Origin: a virus
Strand: one strand, 5' to 3'
IMG/VR virus record: IMGVR_UViG_3300037189_014748
Coordinates: 1 to 43,563 of that record
Length of the DNA stretch: 43,563 bases
The notes below the pieces were generated by a model. That model saw only the letters and a list, made by a program, of their open reading frames with translations. It had not been told where the DNA came from and searched no databases. Positions 37,677 to 43,563 of the stretch are shown one piece after another; the stretch's first letter is position 1, and each line of letters starts with the position of its first letter. The position numbers and the translations under genes were made by a program.

Positions 37677-38080
37677 TTTTTTCTCAATCCTAATTTAGCC
37701 CGTAAAGCGTCTAGTCTTGCCCTTTCATCTTCTGGTGCATTAGCCAATACTTGCGACAGTCCAACATTTTCAGAGATTGCTTTTTCAGCTTTCTTCCTCA
37801 CTTCACGAGCTTTGATATCAGGTAAGACATCACGTGAGTAAAAGATCATAGGCTCGTTAGGATTTTTATAGAACCGCTCTATTTTCTTAGCTCCTATCAG
37901 CCACTCCTTATACGTTGGGTATGTACTAGTACCAAAGGACGTAACAACTACCATTTTATAATGCTTATCCTTAGCCATTTTCAGCCACTTGTCCCATATT
38001 GCAAAGGTAGAGTTATATATAGGCTTCTCAAGCTCAAATATCATTACATTGTTTTTTATTATTGGTTCGTAACTTGCCAT
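37673..38080 (-). CDS. Unknown early protein
   Basis: A 135-residue protein from MASYEPIIKNNVMIFELEKP. MVVVTSFGTSTYPTYKEWLI and MIFYSRDVLPDIKAREVRKK are its most distinctive parts; the C-terminus is helical (PEDERARLDALRAKLGLRKK). No family recognised. The start could also be the ATG at 38092, which overlaps the upstream stop; 38080 has the TAATATG context common in this operon. Confidence 0.62.
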   Translation of the reverse strand: MASYEPIIKNNVMIFELEKPIYNSTFAIWDKWLKMAKDKHYKMVVVTSFGTSTYPTYKEWLIGAKKIERFYKNPNEPMIFYSRDVLPDIKAREVRKKAEKAISENVGLSQVLANAPEDERARLDALRAKLGLRKK

Positions 38081-38081
38081 A

Positions 38082-38306
38082 TTACCCAGCATTAAAACTC
38101 CCCAATACTTTACCCGCTTCTGCGTATTCTTCTGGTTTAATTTCGTGGATAGTATACCCCCCCGCCCAATCAATCACTTGAGGACCTTCTCTTGAATGGT
38201 TTTTTTTCAATAAAGCCACTACATCTTCTTCTGATTTTCCAATCACTACGAAGCTGTCGTACTGGTCGTAATCGCACCTATTAAACTCAATTAGATATAT
38301 TTTCAT
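38082..38306 (-). CDS. Small early protein, unknown
   Basis: A 74-residue protein: MKIYLIEFNRCDYDQYDSFV, then SEEDVVALLKK. The pattern beta-strand, Y-D, S-x-E-E-D resembles small phage proteins that share a ferredoxin-like fold. No function assigned. The start follows the upstream stop by 1 nt. Confidence 0.62.
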   Translation of the reverse strand: MKIYLIEFNRCDYDQYDSFVVIGKSEEDVVALLKKNHSREGPQVIDWAGGYTIHEIKPEEYAEAGKVLGSFNAG

Positions 38307-38307
38307 A

Positions 38308-38586
38308 TTAGTTTCCTTCCAAATTGTCCTGTATAGCATTATCTGTTATACGATCCGCTATATCGTCTTCACTTGGCTCGTCTTCCATAGGTTCGGGGCG
38401 GTTGTAGTGTTCAACCTTAGCTTCCCAACTGTCAACCTCATTGAAAGTACCATTTTTAAAATCAAATCCCGCTTGCGCTTCTATTTCCCGACAAGTAAAG
38501 CATAGCTCGTTATATACGATATGCCTACAAGCTTCGTCATTCCCTTGCATAAAAATTGGTAGACCTTTTGTATTTAATACTTTCAT
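38308..38586 (-). CDS. Small acidic early protein
   Basis: A 92-residue protein with three Cys in C-R-H-I-V-Y-N-E-L-C-F-T-C (~21-33), a possible metal site, and a very acidic C-terminus (EPMEDEPSEDDIADRITDNA). An acidic, DNA-mimic-like tail is compatible with an inhibitor of a host DNA-binding protein (speculative). No family recognised. Confidence 0.6.
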   Translation of the reverse strand: MKVLNTKGLPIFMQGNDEACRHIVYNELCFTCREIEAQAGFDFKNGTFNEVDSWEAKVEHYNRPEPMEDEPSEDDIADRITDNAIQDNLEGN

Positions 38587-38765
38587 ATATTTATAGCCAT
38601 CATTTCATGGCTCATAACTTCTAACGTGTTTGCTATTTTGTTTTTCTGTGCTTCTGTTACAGGTTCATCAACAATAATAGCGTTTATAATGTGGTCAAGT
38701 CTTATTTCCCAAGACTTAATCTGCTCTTTGATTTCTCTGTGGTCTGCTTTCAGATTGTATTTCAT
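38583..38765 (-). CDS. Small helical early protein
   Basis: A 60-residue helical protein with VDEPVTEAQKNKIANTLEVM. The VTEAQ...IANTL combination also appears, in a different order, in the 39201 product (IANTL...VTEAQLKHI), so the two may be distant paralogues. ATGA overlap with the next gene. Confidence 0.58.
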   Translation of the reverse strand: MKYNLKADHREIKEQIKSWEIRLDHIINAIIVDEPVTEAQKNKIANTLEVMSHEMMAINI

Positions 38766-38766
38766 A

Positions 38767-39039
38767 TTATCTAAACATCATCGGTAAAACTTGTAATTGA
38801 TAAACCGAGATACAAGCGTTAAGCCATAACTGTACTTTGTCATTATTGGGTATCATAGCCATAAGTTCGTAGCCTTTGTATTCTAAATCTCTTAGTTGCT
38901 TCTTGTCCTCTGCTAGTTCTTCTAACTGCTTCCAGTTCATCCATTCTCCCCACTCAACTATATTAGCCTGTATTCGTAATTCGTTACGCTCTAAAATATC
39001 AAGCGTTTTTTGGAGTCCTTGCCTTATATCTTTGTTCAT
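38767..39039 (-). CDS. Small helical early protein
   Basis: A 90-residue protein, probably all-helical (LQKTLDILERNELRIQANIV, LEELAEDKKQLRDLEYKGYE). No family recognised. It is spaced 1 nt from the next gene, and its start has the TATATATG-type context typical here. Confidence 0.62.
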   Translation of the reverse strand: MNKDIRQGLQKTLDILERNELRIQANIVEWGEWMNWKQLEELAEDKKQLRDLEYKGYELMAMIPNNDKVQLWLNACISVYQLQVLPMMFR

Positions 39040-39200
39040 ATATTTATAATAAATTTATAATTTGAGTTGCTAAGGCTGTTGTTCTTATCTGTACGCTAAT
39101 CGTACCCCTGCTCAACATTTTCTCGTACTTGCAGTTTTATACAAGCACCCTAGCTCCTCATTTCTGCCCTGTAATCGCTTACAAAGCAGAATGAATAGCC
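39040..39200 (-). other. Short gap in the early operon
   Basis: No strong gene. A 24-codon frame (39044-39118) starting MLSRGTISVQIR ends just before the next ATG and could be a leader. The perfect hairpin GTACG/CGTAC (39091-39105) lies inside it. Confidence 0.35.
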
Positions 39201-39377
39201 TTATTTGTTTATATAGGCTTCAAACCTATCACAACTAAATCTTTCATTGTCGCTTAATAACATCAGTTCAAAATGTTCAATAATGTGCTTTAATTGTGCT
39301 TCTGTAACTTCACAATCTAAACATTTATTGACTGTTCTGAGCGTGTTAGCAATCTTGATATAATCTTTTCTTGTCAT
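39201..39377 (-). CDS. Small early protein
   Basis: A 58-residue protein: MTRKDYIKIANTLRTVNKCL, then VTEAQLKHIIEHFELMLLSD and ERFSCDRFEAYINK. The pattern is common among small early phage proteins of unknown role. GGAAGGTG before the ATG is a good ribosome site. Confidence 0.65.
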   Translation of the reverse strand: MTRKDYIKIANTLRTVNKCLDCEVTEAQLKHIIEHFELMLLSDNERFSCDRFEAYINK

Positions 39378-39379
39378 TT

Positions 39380-39463
39380 TTACACCTTCCTTCCTAATTC
39401 TAAAATCCCAACTACTAATATATATAATCCTGTAAATACTAAAGCTGTATATAAGTTTTCCAT
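39380..39463 (-). CDS. 27-residue membrane peptide
   Basis: MENLYTALVFTGLYILVVGI then LELGRKV: one membrane helix with a basic tail. Its last codons contain the ribosome site of the next gene. Confidence 0.5.
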   Translation of the reverse strand: MENLYTALVFTGLYILVVGILELGRKV

Positions 39464-39464
39464 G

Positions 39465-39686
39465 TTAGATTATTCGGTACATATCTCTGTATAAATTGCT
39501 AGTGTATTCGCTTCCAGTTCGTGTTCTTACCTCGACCAAATTATCCTTTGCAAAAATCACGTCATTGCCTCGATATATTTTTCCAGTCTTTAATGCCTCT
39601 TGTACCTCTGCAATTGTTGGCTCTGCTAGGTACGCTTCGTTACTTTTCATTCCGTTCCAATCGCTATAAAATCTCTGTAGTTTCAT
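39465..39686 (-). CDS. Small early protein, unknown
   Basis: A 73-residue protein: FYSDWNGMKSNEAYLAEPTI, then VIFAKDNLVEVRTRTGSEYT and YRDMYRII. Mixed alpha/beta composition. No family recognised. It is spaced 4 nt from the upstream gene and 1 nt from the next ATG. Confidence 0.62.
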   Translation of the reverse strand: MKLQRFYSDWNGMKSNEAYLAEPTIAEVQEALKTGKIYRGNDVIFAKDNLVEVRTRTGSEYTSNLYRDMYRII

Positions 39687-39690
39687 ATTT

Positions 39691-39852
39691 TTATTTTTGC
39701 AATCCTAATGCGATCCATTCGGGAACTTCTAACCTCGCCTCATTCTCAATTCTATTTAGTAAATCTCTTTCACTTAATTGCTCGCTCATATCTTCTAACG
39801 TGTCTATATCTCTATACTCCTGATCAAGCTGTTGTACTTGTTGCGTTGTCAT
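39691..39852 (-). CDS. Small acidic early protein
   Basis: A 53-residue protein: MTTQQVQQLDQEYRDIDTLE, then LSERDLLNRIENEARLEVPE and WIALGLQK. Helical and acidic. Its ATG overlaps the stop of the zinc-motif gene upstream (ATGA). Confidence 0.58.
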   Translation of the reverse strand: MTTQQVQQLDQEYRDIDTLEDMSEQLSERDLLNRIENEARLEVPEWIALGLQK

Positions 39853-39971
39853 ATATTTTTTATTGAACTTATAATTTTTTTATATATCTTGGTTTCGCAT
39901 TTCCATCCTAATCCACTATATACATTGTCTATCTTCTCTTTCTTGCATTTCGTACAAAGTTTTGTTTTCAT
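39849..39971 (-). CDS. 40-residue CxxC protein, first early gene
   Basis: MKTKLCTKCKKEKIDNVYSG, then LGWKCETKIY: a half zinc ribbon with a basic, Lys/Ile-rich tail. It is the first frame after the main leftward promoter, with about 14 nt of leader and no Shine-Dalgarno site. Function unknown. Confidence 0.55.
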   Translation of the reverse strand: MKTKLCTKCKKEKIDNVYSGLGWKCETKIYKKIISSIKNI

Positions 39972-39991
39972 ATATTTAATTAACTAATTAG

Positions 39992-40020
39992 AGTATAAGG
40001 TATCACAATCAATATGTCAA
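39992..40020 (-). promoter_or_regulatory. Main leftward (early) promoter
   Basis: Minus strand consensus -35 TTGACA (40020-40015), 17-bp spacer, -10 TATACT (39997-39992). This is the best sigma-70 match in the genome. The -35 is part of a 13-bp inverted repeat whose partner is 40140-40152. Confidence 0.85.
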
Positions 40021-40028
40021 GTAGTAAA
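40016..40028. repeat. 13-bp inverted repeat, left arm
   Basis: GTCAAGTAGTAAA, perfect inverse complement of 40140-40152. It overlaps the -35 of the leftward promoter. A shorter 11-base match (CAAGTAGTAAA) is at 34093-34103 in the second leftward promoter. Confidence 0.75.
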
Positions 40029-40049
40029 TACATATATATCATACAGTCT

Positions 40050-40279
40050 AGCCTCAAATAAAAGCATTTTTAATCAGTTTAGAGCCTCATAATCACATAA
40101 TCAAGCATATCAAAATCTCAAATGATGGATAGAGGCTTGTTTACTACTTGACTCTCATATACATAGCTTGAAGTATTTTAAGAGGGCTAAAATGTCAAAC
40201 TACGAAGATATTTTCAGGCACGAAATATATATTTTTGTAGGTAGAGGCTAAAAAATAACCTCCCAGATTTTGAGAGGCT
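40050..40279. repeat. GAGGCT iteron cluster (candidate origin/operator)
   Basis: Six related copies within 230 bp. GAGGCT or its complement occurs at 40050-40055 (as AGCCTC), 40083-40088 (AGCCTC), 40132-40137, 40244-40249 and 40274-40279, and the variant GAGGGCT at 40182-40188. Several share flanking A and a following TAAAA/TATTTT. The stretch 39972-40491 has no gene. Iterons between divergent blocks are typical of a replication origin or a repressor-binding region. Confidence 0.55.
40140..40152. repeat. 13-bp inverted repeat, right arm
   Basis: TTTACTACTTGAC, partner of 40016-40028. It contains a TTGACT -35-like hexamer pointing right, but the -10 at 17-18 bp is poor (AAGTAT), so a rightward promoter here is uncertain. 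Confidence 0.65.
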
Positions 40280-40448
40280 ATTTTCAAGACTGGCAAGCGT
40301 TCTCAAACTAAGGGCGTTCAAGCGTACTCCTTACAGTGGATTCAAATGATGGTACTAATCCCTGTTGCCTTCCAGTCTATAATTGCTCCAATGAGCGCAT
40401 AATTTGTAAACTATTTTTTTATACTTTGCAACTGTAAATTATTTTGTG

Positions 40449-40477
40449 TTGTATTTTGATTTTAAAAGGTGTACTGT
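40449..40477 (+). promoter_or_regulatory. Possible rightward promoter before 40492
   Basis: TTGTAT (40449-40454), 17-bp spacer, TACTGT (40472-40477), 14 nt before the ATG at 40492. An overlapping alternative is TTGATT-17-TATCAG with 7 nt to the ATG. Neither is strong. Confidence 0.4.
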
Positions 40478-40491
40478 TTATCAGCGGAAAA

Positions 40492-40728
40492 ATGTACAAC
40501 GAAATCACAAACCTACAGACTCGAGTGTTTATTTTTTGTAAATCGTGGGCAGAGATTGAAAAAACTCCAGTCCCACAAAAAGAGATCGTAAACCAAATGG
40601 AAACACAAGGAGTCTCAACATCAAGTTGTATAAATGCAATCAATTCACTTCTTACTAAGGGATTTATTCGCAAAGCCTATCATCTAAAACAATCTCGAAC
40701 ATATTACGTTTTACTTCGCAATATATGA
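40492..40728 (+). CDS. Winged-helix DNA-binding protein
   Basis: A 78-residue protein: QKEIVNQMETQGVSTSSCIN, then AINSLLTKGFIRKAYHLKQS is a helix-turn-helix followed by a wing. Candidate regulator of the early/late switch or of the iteron region directly upstream. It starts the rightward block and overlaps the terminase small-subunit gene by ATGA. The start at 40492 was preferred over the TTG-started extension to 40444. Confidence 0.7.
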   Translation: MYNEITNLQTRVFIFCKSWAEIEKTPVPQKEIVNQMETQGVSTSSCINAINSLLTKGFIRKAYHLKQSRTYYVLLRNI

Positions 40729-41180
40729 AAATAGGCCAACAGCTACAATCAAACGGAAAAGGAATCATAAAAAATCAAGGCGGTCGCCCAACAAAATATA
40801 AAAAATCTTATATTGCAAAAGTTGATGATTATCTATTGAAAATGTCAAAATACAAAGACAAACTCCCAACTATTGAAGGATTATCTATAGAATTAGGTAT
40901 AGCAGTTAGTAGTATTTACGAATGGATGAAGGTAGAAGATAGGTTTTCGGAAGCTATACAGAGAATTAAAACAGTTCAACATGAAAAATTAGTCAATGAT
41001 GGAGTGTACAGAAAGACTAATTCACCAATTGTGAAGCTAATTCTAATGAATAATCATGGTTATAAGGAACGTACAGATACCACTTCAGACAATAAAGCCT
41101 TGCCTACTCCGTTACTACAAAACCTAACAATAAACGCTCCTAAGGACGAAGTTTTAGAGGGTGAGGAGGTGCTAAAGTGA
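40725..41180 (+). CDS. Terminase small subunit
   Basis: A 151-residue protein. GGRPTKYKKSYIAKVDDYLL, then PTIEGLSIELGIAVSSIYEW, SEAIQRIKTVQHEKLVNDGV and SPIVKLILMNNHGYKERTDT are typical of small terminase / gp3-like packaging subunits, which have an N-terminal helix-turn-helix that recognises the packaging site. It lies two genes before the large subunit and is coupled to both neighbours by 4-nt overlaps. Confidence 0.82.
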   Translation: MKIGQQLQSNGKGIIKNQGGRPTKYKKSYIAKVDDYLLKMSKYKDKLPTIEGLSIELGIAVSSIYEWMKVEDRFSEAIQRIKTVQHEKLVNDGVYRKTNSPIVKLILMNNHGYKERTDTTSDNKALPTPLLQNLTINAPKDEVLEGEEVLK

Positions 41181-41518
41181 ATAAATGTATAAACTGTGAT
41201 AAACAATTAGAGGAGGCTAACACAAAGCCAAAGAAGTTCTGTAGTGATAGGTGTCGCAAAGCCTATGGTAGAGATAACGGACAGACTACAAAAGAAAACG
41301 GACAGAATGTAGAGAATACGGACATAATAAAAGATAACGGACAAGTAAGCGCAACAGATAATGTTGAAGAAGTAGTGATGAAGTTGTCAACCCAAGAGAG
41401 CGCCTTCACACCTAACTGGAAAAGACTAGGGTTAAAGAGTAAAGAAGAAGGTATGAAGCACGTTATGGATTATCTTAAAAAGCAACACGCTAGGATATCA
41501 GCGATGGGGTTTACTTAA
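41177..41518 (+). CDS. Zinc-finger protein between terminase subunits
   Basis: A 113-residue protein. C-I-N-C (residues ~4-7) and KPKKFCSDRCRKAYGRDNG form a treble-clef-like zinc finger. A repetitive D/N-N-G-Q linker (DNGQTTKENGQNVENTD, KDNGQ) follows, then a conserved helical tail (WKRLGLKSKEEGMKHVMDYL). Placement in the packaging operon suggests a terminase accessory or DNA-binding factor; function unproven. Confidence 0.7.
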   Translation: MNKCINCDKQLEEANTKPKKFCSDRCRKAYGRDNGQTTKENGQNVENTDIIKDNGQVSATDNVEEVVMKLSTQESAFTPNWKRLGLKSKEEGMKHVMDYLKKQHARISAMGFT

Positions 41519-41519
41519 T

Positions 41520-42770
41520 ATGTACATCATAACAACCGCTACCGATAAGTTAAGTAAGTTAAAGCGTAGGGTTAGAGGTATAGCAGGTGGTACGTCAGCG
41601 GGTAAGACTATCAGCATACTTCAACTGTTGATAGACAGAGCGCAAAGAGATAAAAGGCCTACGTTAACCTCAGTAGTCAGTGAAACAATGCCGCACTTGA
41701 AAAAGGGAGCTATTAGAGACTTCTTATCAATACTAATAGAGTGTGGGTACTTTAGAGATGATAGGTGGAACAAGACCGACAGTATATATACCTTTGAAAC
41801 AGGGTCTAAGATAGAGTTCTTCAGTGCAGAAGAGAGTGATAAAGTAAGAGGCCCAAGAAGGGATAGACTGTTTATGAATGAAGCATCAAACATACCCTTT
41901 GAAACGTTTGAACAACTAGAGATACGTACTAAGGAAGTTATATGGTTAGACTGGAATCCTGTGAGTGAGTTCTGGTGGTATACAGAGGTTATGCCAATGC
42001 GTGAAGTTGACTTTATGATATTGACCTATAAAGACAATGAAGGACTAGATAAGGCTATAGTAGACAGTATAGAGTCAAGGAAAGGGAACAAAAACTGGTG
42101 GAGAGTGTACGGAGAAGGACTGTTGGGAGAAGCTGAAGGACGTATCTACAAGGATTGGGCTATGGTAGACCTACCACATGAGGCAAGGTTAAGAAGGTAC
42201 GGGCTAGACTTTGGTTATACCAATGATCCCACCGCAATAGTTGGGATATATGAGTATAACGGAGGATATGTACTTGATGAAGTAGCGTATCAGAAGGGGT
42301 TAAGTAACAAGGACATAGCGGACTTATTCAAGAACCAACCTAAAGCTTTAATAATAGCAGACAGCGCAGAGCCTAAGAGCATAGCGGAGTTAAAGTTATA
42401 CGGGCTAAACATACTACCCGCTCAAAAAGGGAAGGGTAGCATATTACAAGGTATATCGTTTGTACAAGACCAAAGGATAAGTGTAACCAAACAGTCAACG
42501 AATATATTAAAAGAGTATCGTAATTACTTATGGTTAACAGACAGGGTATCAGGTAAGACAATCAACGAACCTCAAGACTTCTTAAATCATAGTATGGACG
42601 CTATACGATATGGGTTAGATACCTTCAGAAAATCAACAGGAAAGGTAAATTATGACGTAGGGGGCGTAAAGCCGTACTATGATGGAGTAGATGGGCAATC
42701 TCCTAAGTCAGGTTTAGAGGTAGAGATAAGACGCAATATGTCAGTTGGTGGTGTAGACTTTGATTATTAA
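41520..42770 (+). CDS. Terminase large subunit
   Basis: A 416-residue packaging motor. Walker A is GGTSAGKT (residues 23-30), and Walker B is the RLFMNEAS segment (~120). The RNase H-like nuclease has YGLDFGYTNDPTAIVGIYEY (~230-248, first Asp), LIIADSAEPKSI (~280-291) and NHSMDAIRYGL (~358-368). It pumps DNA through the portal and cuts the concatemer. The start is one base after the upstream stop. Packaging type (headful or cos) cannot be read from the window. Confidence 0.93.
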   Translation: MYIITTATDKLSKLKRRVRGIAGGTSAGKTISILQLLIDRAQRDKRPTLTSVVSETMPHLKKGAIRDFLSILIECGYFRDDRWNKTDSIYTFETGSKIEFFSAEESDKVRGPRRDRLFMNEASNIPFETFEQLEIRTKEVIWLDWNPVSEFWWYTEVMPMREVDFMILTYKDNEGLDKAIVDSIESRKGNKNWWRVYGEGLLGEAEGRIYKDWAMVDLPHEARLRRYGLDFGYTNDPTAIVGIYEYNGGYVLDEVAYQKGLSNKDIADLFKNQPKALIIADSAEPKSIAELKLYGLNILPAQKGKGSILQGISFVQDQRISVTKQSTNILKEYRNYLWLTDRVSGKTINEPQDFLNHSMDAIRYGLDTFRKSTGKVNYDVGGVKPYYDGVDGQSPKSGLEVEIRRNMSVGGVDFDY

Positions 42771-42771
42771 G

Positions 42772-42801
42772 TTGACTATACATAGACTGGTACTTTAGTC
42801 T
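42772..42801 (+). promoter_or_regulatory. Leaderless-type late promoter for the portal gene
   Basis: TTGACT (42772-42777), 18-bp spacer, TAGTCT (42796-42801), then 7 nt to the ATG at 42809. Confidence 0.75.
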
Positions 42802-42808
42802 TATACAA

Positions 42809-43563
42809 ATGGATACCCTTACTTCCCCAGAAATGGACTTACTTAGACTGAATAAACAGTCGGGCTTCAAGTATCGTGAACGTAGACAGGGGCAATGGAA
42901 GGAAAACTACACCCTTTATAGAGATACGGTACAGATTAATAGGTTAACTCAGCGTCAATCGGTCAATCTACCTTTAATGAAGCAGACCATAAGAACCCTC
43001 TTAAAAGACGTGGATGATATGCCAGTTCTTTATTTTGAGAACCTTGATAATGACAAAGAAGCAGAGGTATTTCAAAACGAATACTGGAAGTACACCCTAG
43101 ACTACAACAAAATGGAGTTGAAGGACATTGTGGATAAACGGCAGGTGTTTCTATTCGGGAGGTCGTTTGACCAAATGCAAATCTCAGACGGTAAGGTAAA
43201 GTTTACTGTCCAAGACCCCGAGGATATTTTAGTTGACAGATACTGCGACCCCACGGACATAGATTCTTCACGATTCTTGATTCATACCCATATATTCAAA
43301 CCCCTTGCGACATTAGAGGGTAATCCAATGTATGACCAAGAAAAAGTAGCGGAGTTGAAAAACTACCACATAACGGCACAAGGGTTAATCAAAGCGGCGG
43401 ACAATCAACAAATGTTGGTGAAAAAAAACGAAAAGATGAGAGATATGGGGTTAGAAGACGTTGATTCACCCGTACTAGGGGAAACTTACATCGAGCTGTC
43501 AATGCACTTTTGTTACCGCAAGGAAAAAGGGGATGAGCAAGAGCAACTATACATGTATATAGA
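42809..43563 (+). CDS. Portal protein, N-terminal part (continues at position 2)
   Basis: The frame opens with MDTLTSPEMDLLRLNKQSGF and runs off the end of the window in phase with the frame at position 2. It contains RQSVNLPLMKQTIRTLLKDV, typical of the portal clip/wing region, FLFGRSFDQMQISDGKVKFT and VQDPEDILVD (the usual strand preceding the portal wing). The complete gene is 1,860 nt including the stop. It directly follows the large terminase, after a predicted leaderless promoter. Confidence 0.87.
   Translation, partial: MDTLTSPEMDLLRLNKQSGFKYRERRQGQWKENYTLYRDTVQINRLTQRQSVNLPLMKQTIRTLLKDVDDMPVLYFENLDNDKEAEVFQNEYWKYTLDYNKMELKDIVDKRQVFLFGRSFDQMQISDGKVKFTVQDPEDILVDRYCDPTDIDSSRFLIHTHIFKPLATLEGNPMYDQEKVAELKNYHITAQGLIKAADNQQMLVKKNEKMRDMGLEDVDSPVLGETYIELSMHFCYRKEKGDEQEQLYMYI
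43477..43563. repeat. Terminal direct repeat, copy 2 (assembly overlap)
   Basis: Identical to 1-87, within the portal frame. See copy 1. Confidence 0.9.

Noticed and set aside
30934-39971. Prophage state or lysogeny module
   Set aside because: No integrase, excisionase, attachment-site pair or CI-like repressor was recognised; the HTH proteins alone do not justify it.
2-43563. Reassigned stop codon (TGA or TAG read as sense)
   Set aside because: TGA, TAG and TAA all end genes at sites where the next start overlaps or follows at once, and no gene requires read-through.

Overview
The window is one complete, circularly closed genome of a tailed dsDNA bacteriophage. The first 87 bases recur as the last 87 (1-87 = 43477-43563), and both copies lie inside one continuous portal gene, so the terminal repeat looks like assembler overlap and the genome is a circle of 43,476 bp. 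It is AT-rich, uses standard stop codons (TGA is a genuine stop) and shows no integrase or lysogeny module. A portal, internal virion proteins and a neck/adaptor-like protein are present, but no recognisable long-tail tube, sheath or tape-measure gene, so a podovirus-like virion is the best guess. The host is unknown. It must be a bacterium with peptidoglycan (zinc amidase plus holin), with sigma-70-type promoters and apparently frequent leaderless translation; Shine-Dalgarno sites are scarce.

Layout. Rightward (late) block, 40492 through the junction to 30276: winged-helix protein, terminase small subunit, zinc-finger protein, terminase large subunit, portal, head proteins, scaffold, major capsid, a Ser/Pro-rich decoration-like protein; then a cargo island (7661-14028) of sugar-modification genes with a small ribbon-helix-helix/zinc protein and a Tad2-like anti-Thoeris candidate; then fibre/appendage genes, several with long Ser/Pro tracts; adaptor, ejection proteins; and a lysis cassette. 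Leftward (early) block, 39971 down to 30603: many small genes, HTH proteins, a PD-(D/E)XK nuclease, an HNH nuclease, a RusA-like resolvase, a YopX-family protein, a DNA methyltransferase and many single-helix membrane microproteins. The blocks diverge from a regulatory region (39972-40491) with a strong leftward promoter, a 13-bp inverted repeat and GAGGCT iterons. They converge on a structured stretch without genes (30277-30602).

Two system-level patterns stand out. First, nearly every late gene is either translationally coupled to its predecessor or preceded by a promoter whose TAnnnT -10 box ends only 5-7 nt before the ATG, which predicts leaderless mRNAs. Rightward promoters of this set use an 18-bp spacer and leftward ones 17 bp. 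Second, three HNH endonuclease genes sit in the amidase, YopX and a replication-region operon. In each case a piece of the target gene is present on both sides of the HNH, and an overlapping or fused reading frame keeps translation of the target possible. 

A third theme is functional. Five virion-type genes carry codon-scrambled, mucin-like Ser/Pro tracts, and the same transcriptional block carries glycosyltransferases, a PLP-dependent sugar 3-dehydratase-like enzyme and a nucleotide-sugar dehydrogenase-like enzyme. Phage-encoded O-glycosylation of its own virion is therefore a testable hypothesis. No DNA polymerase, primase or helicase was recognised.
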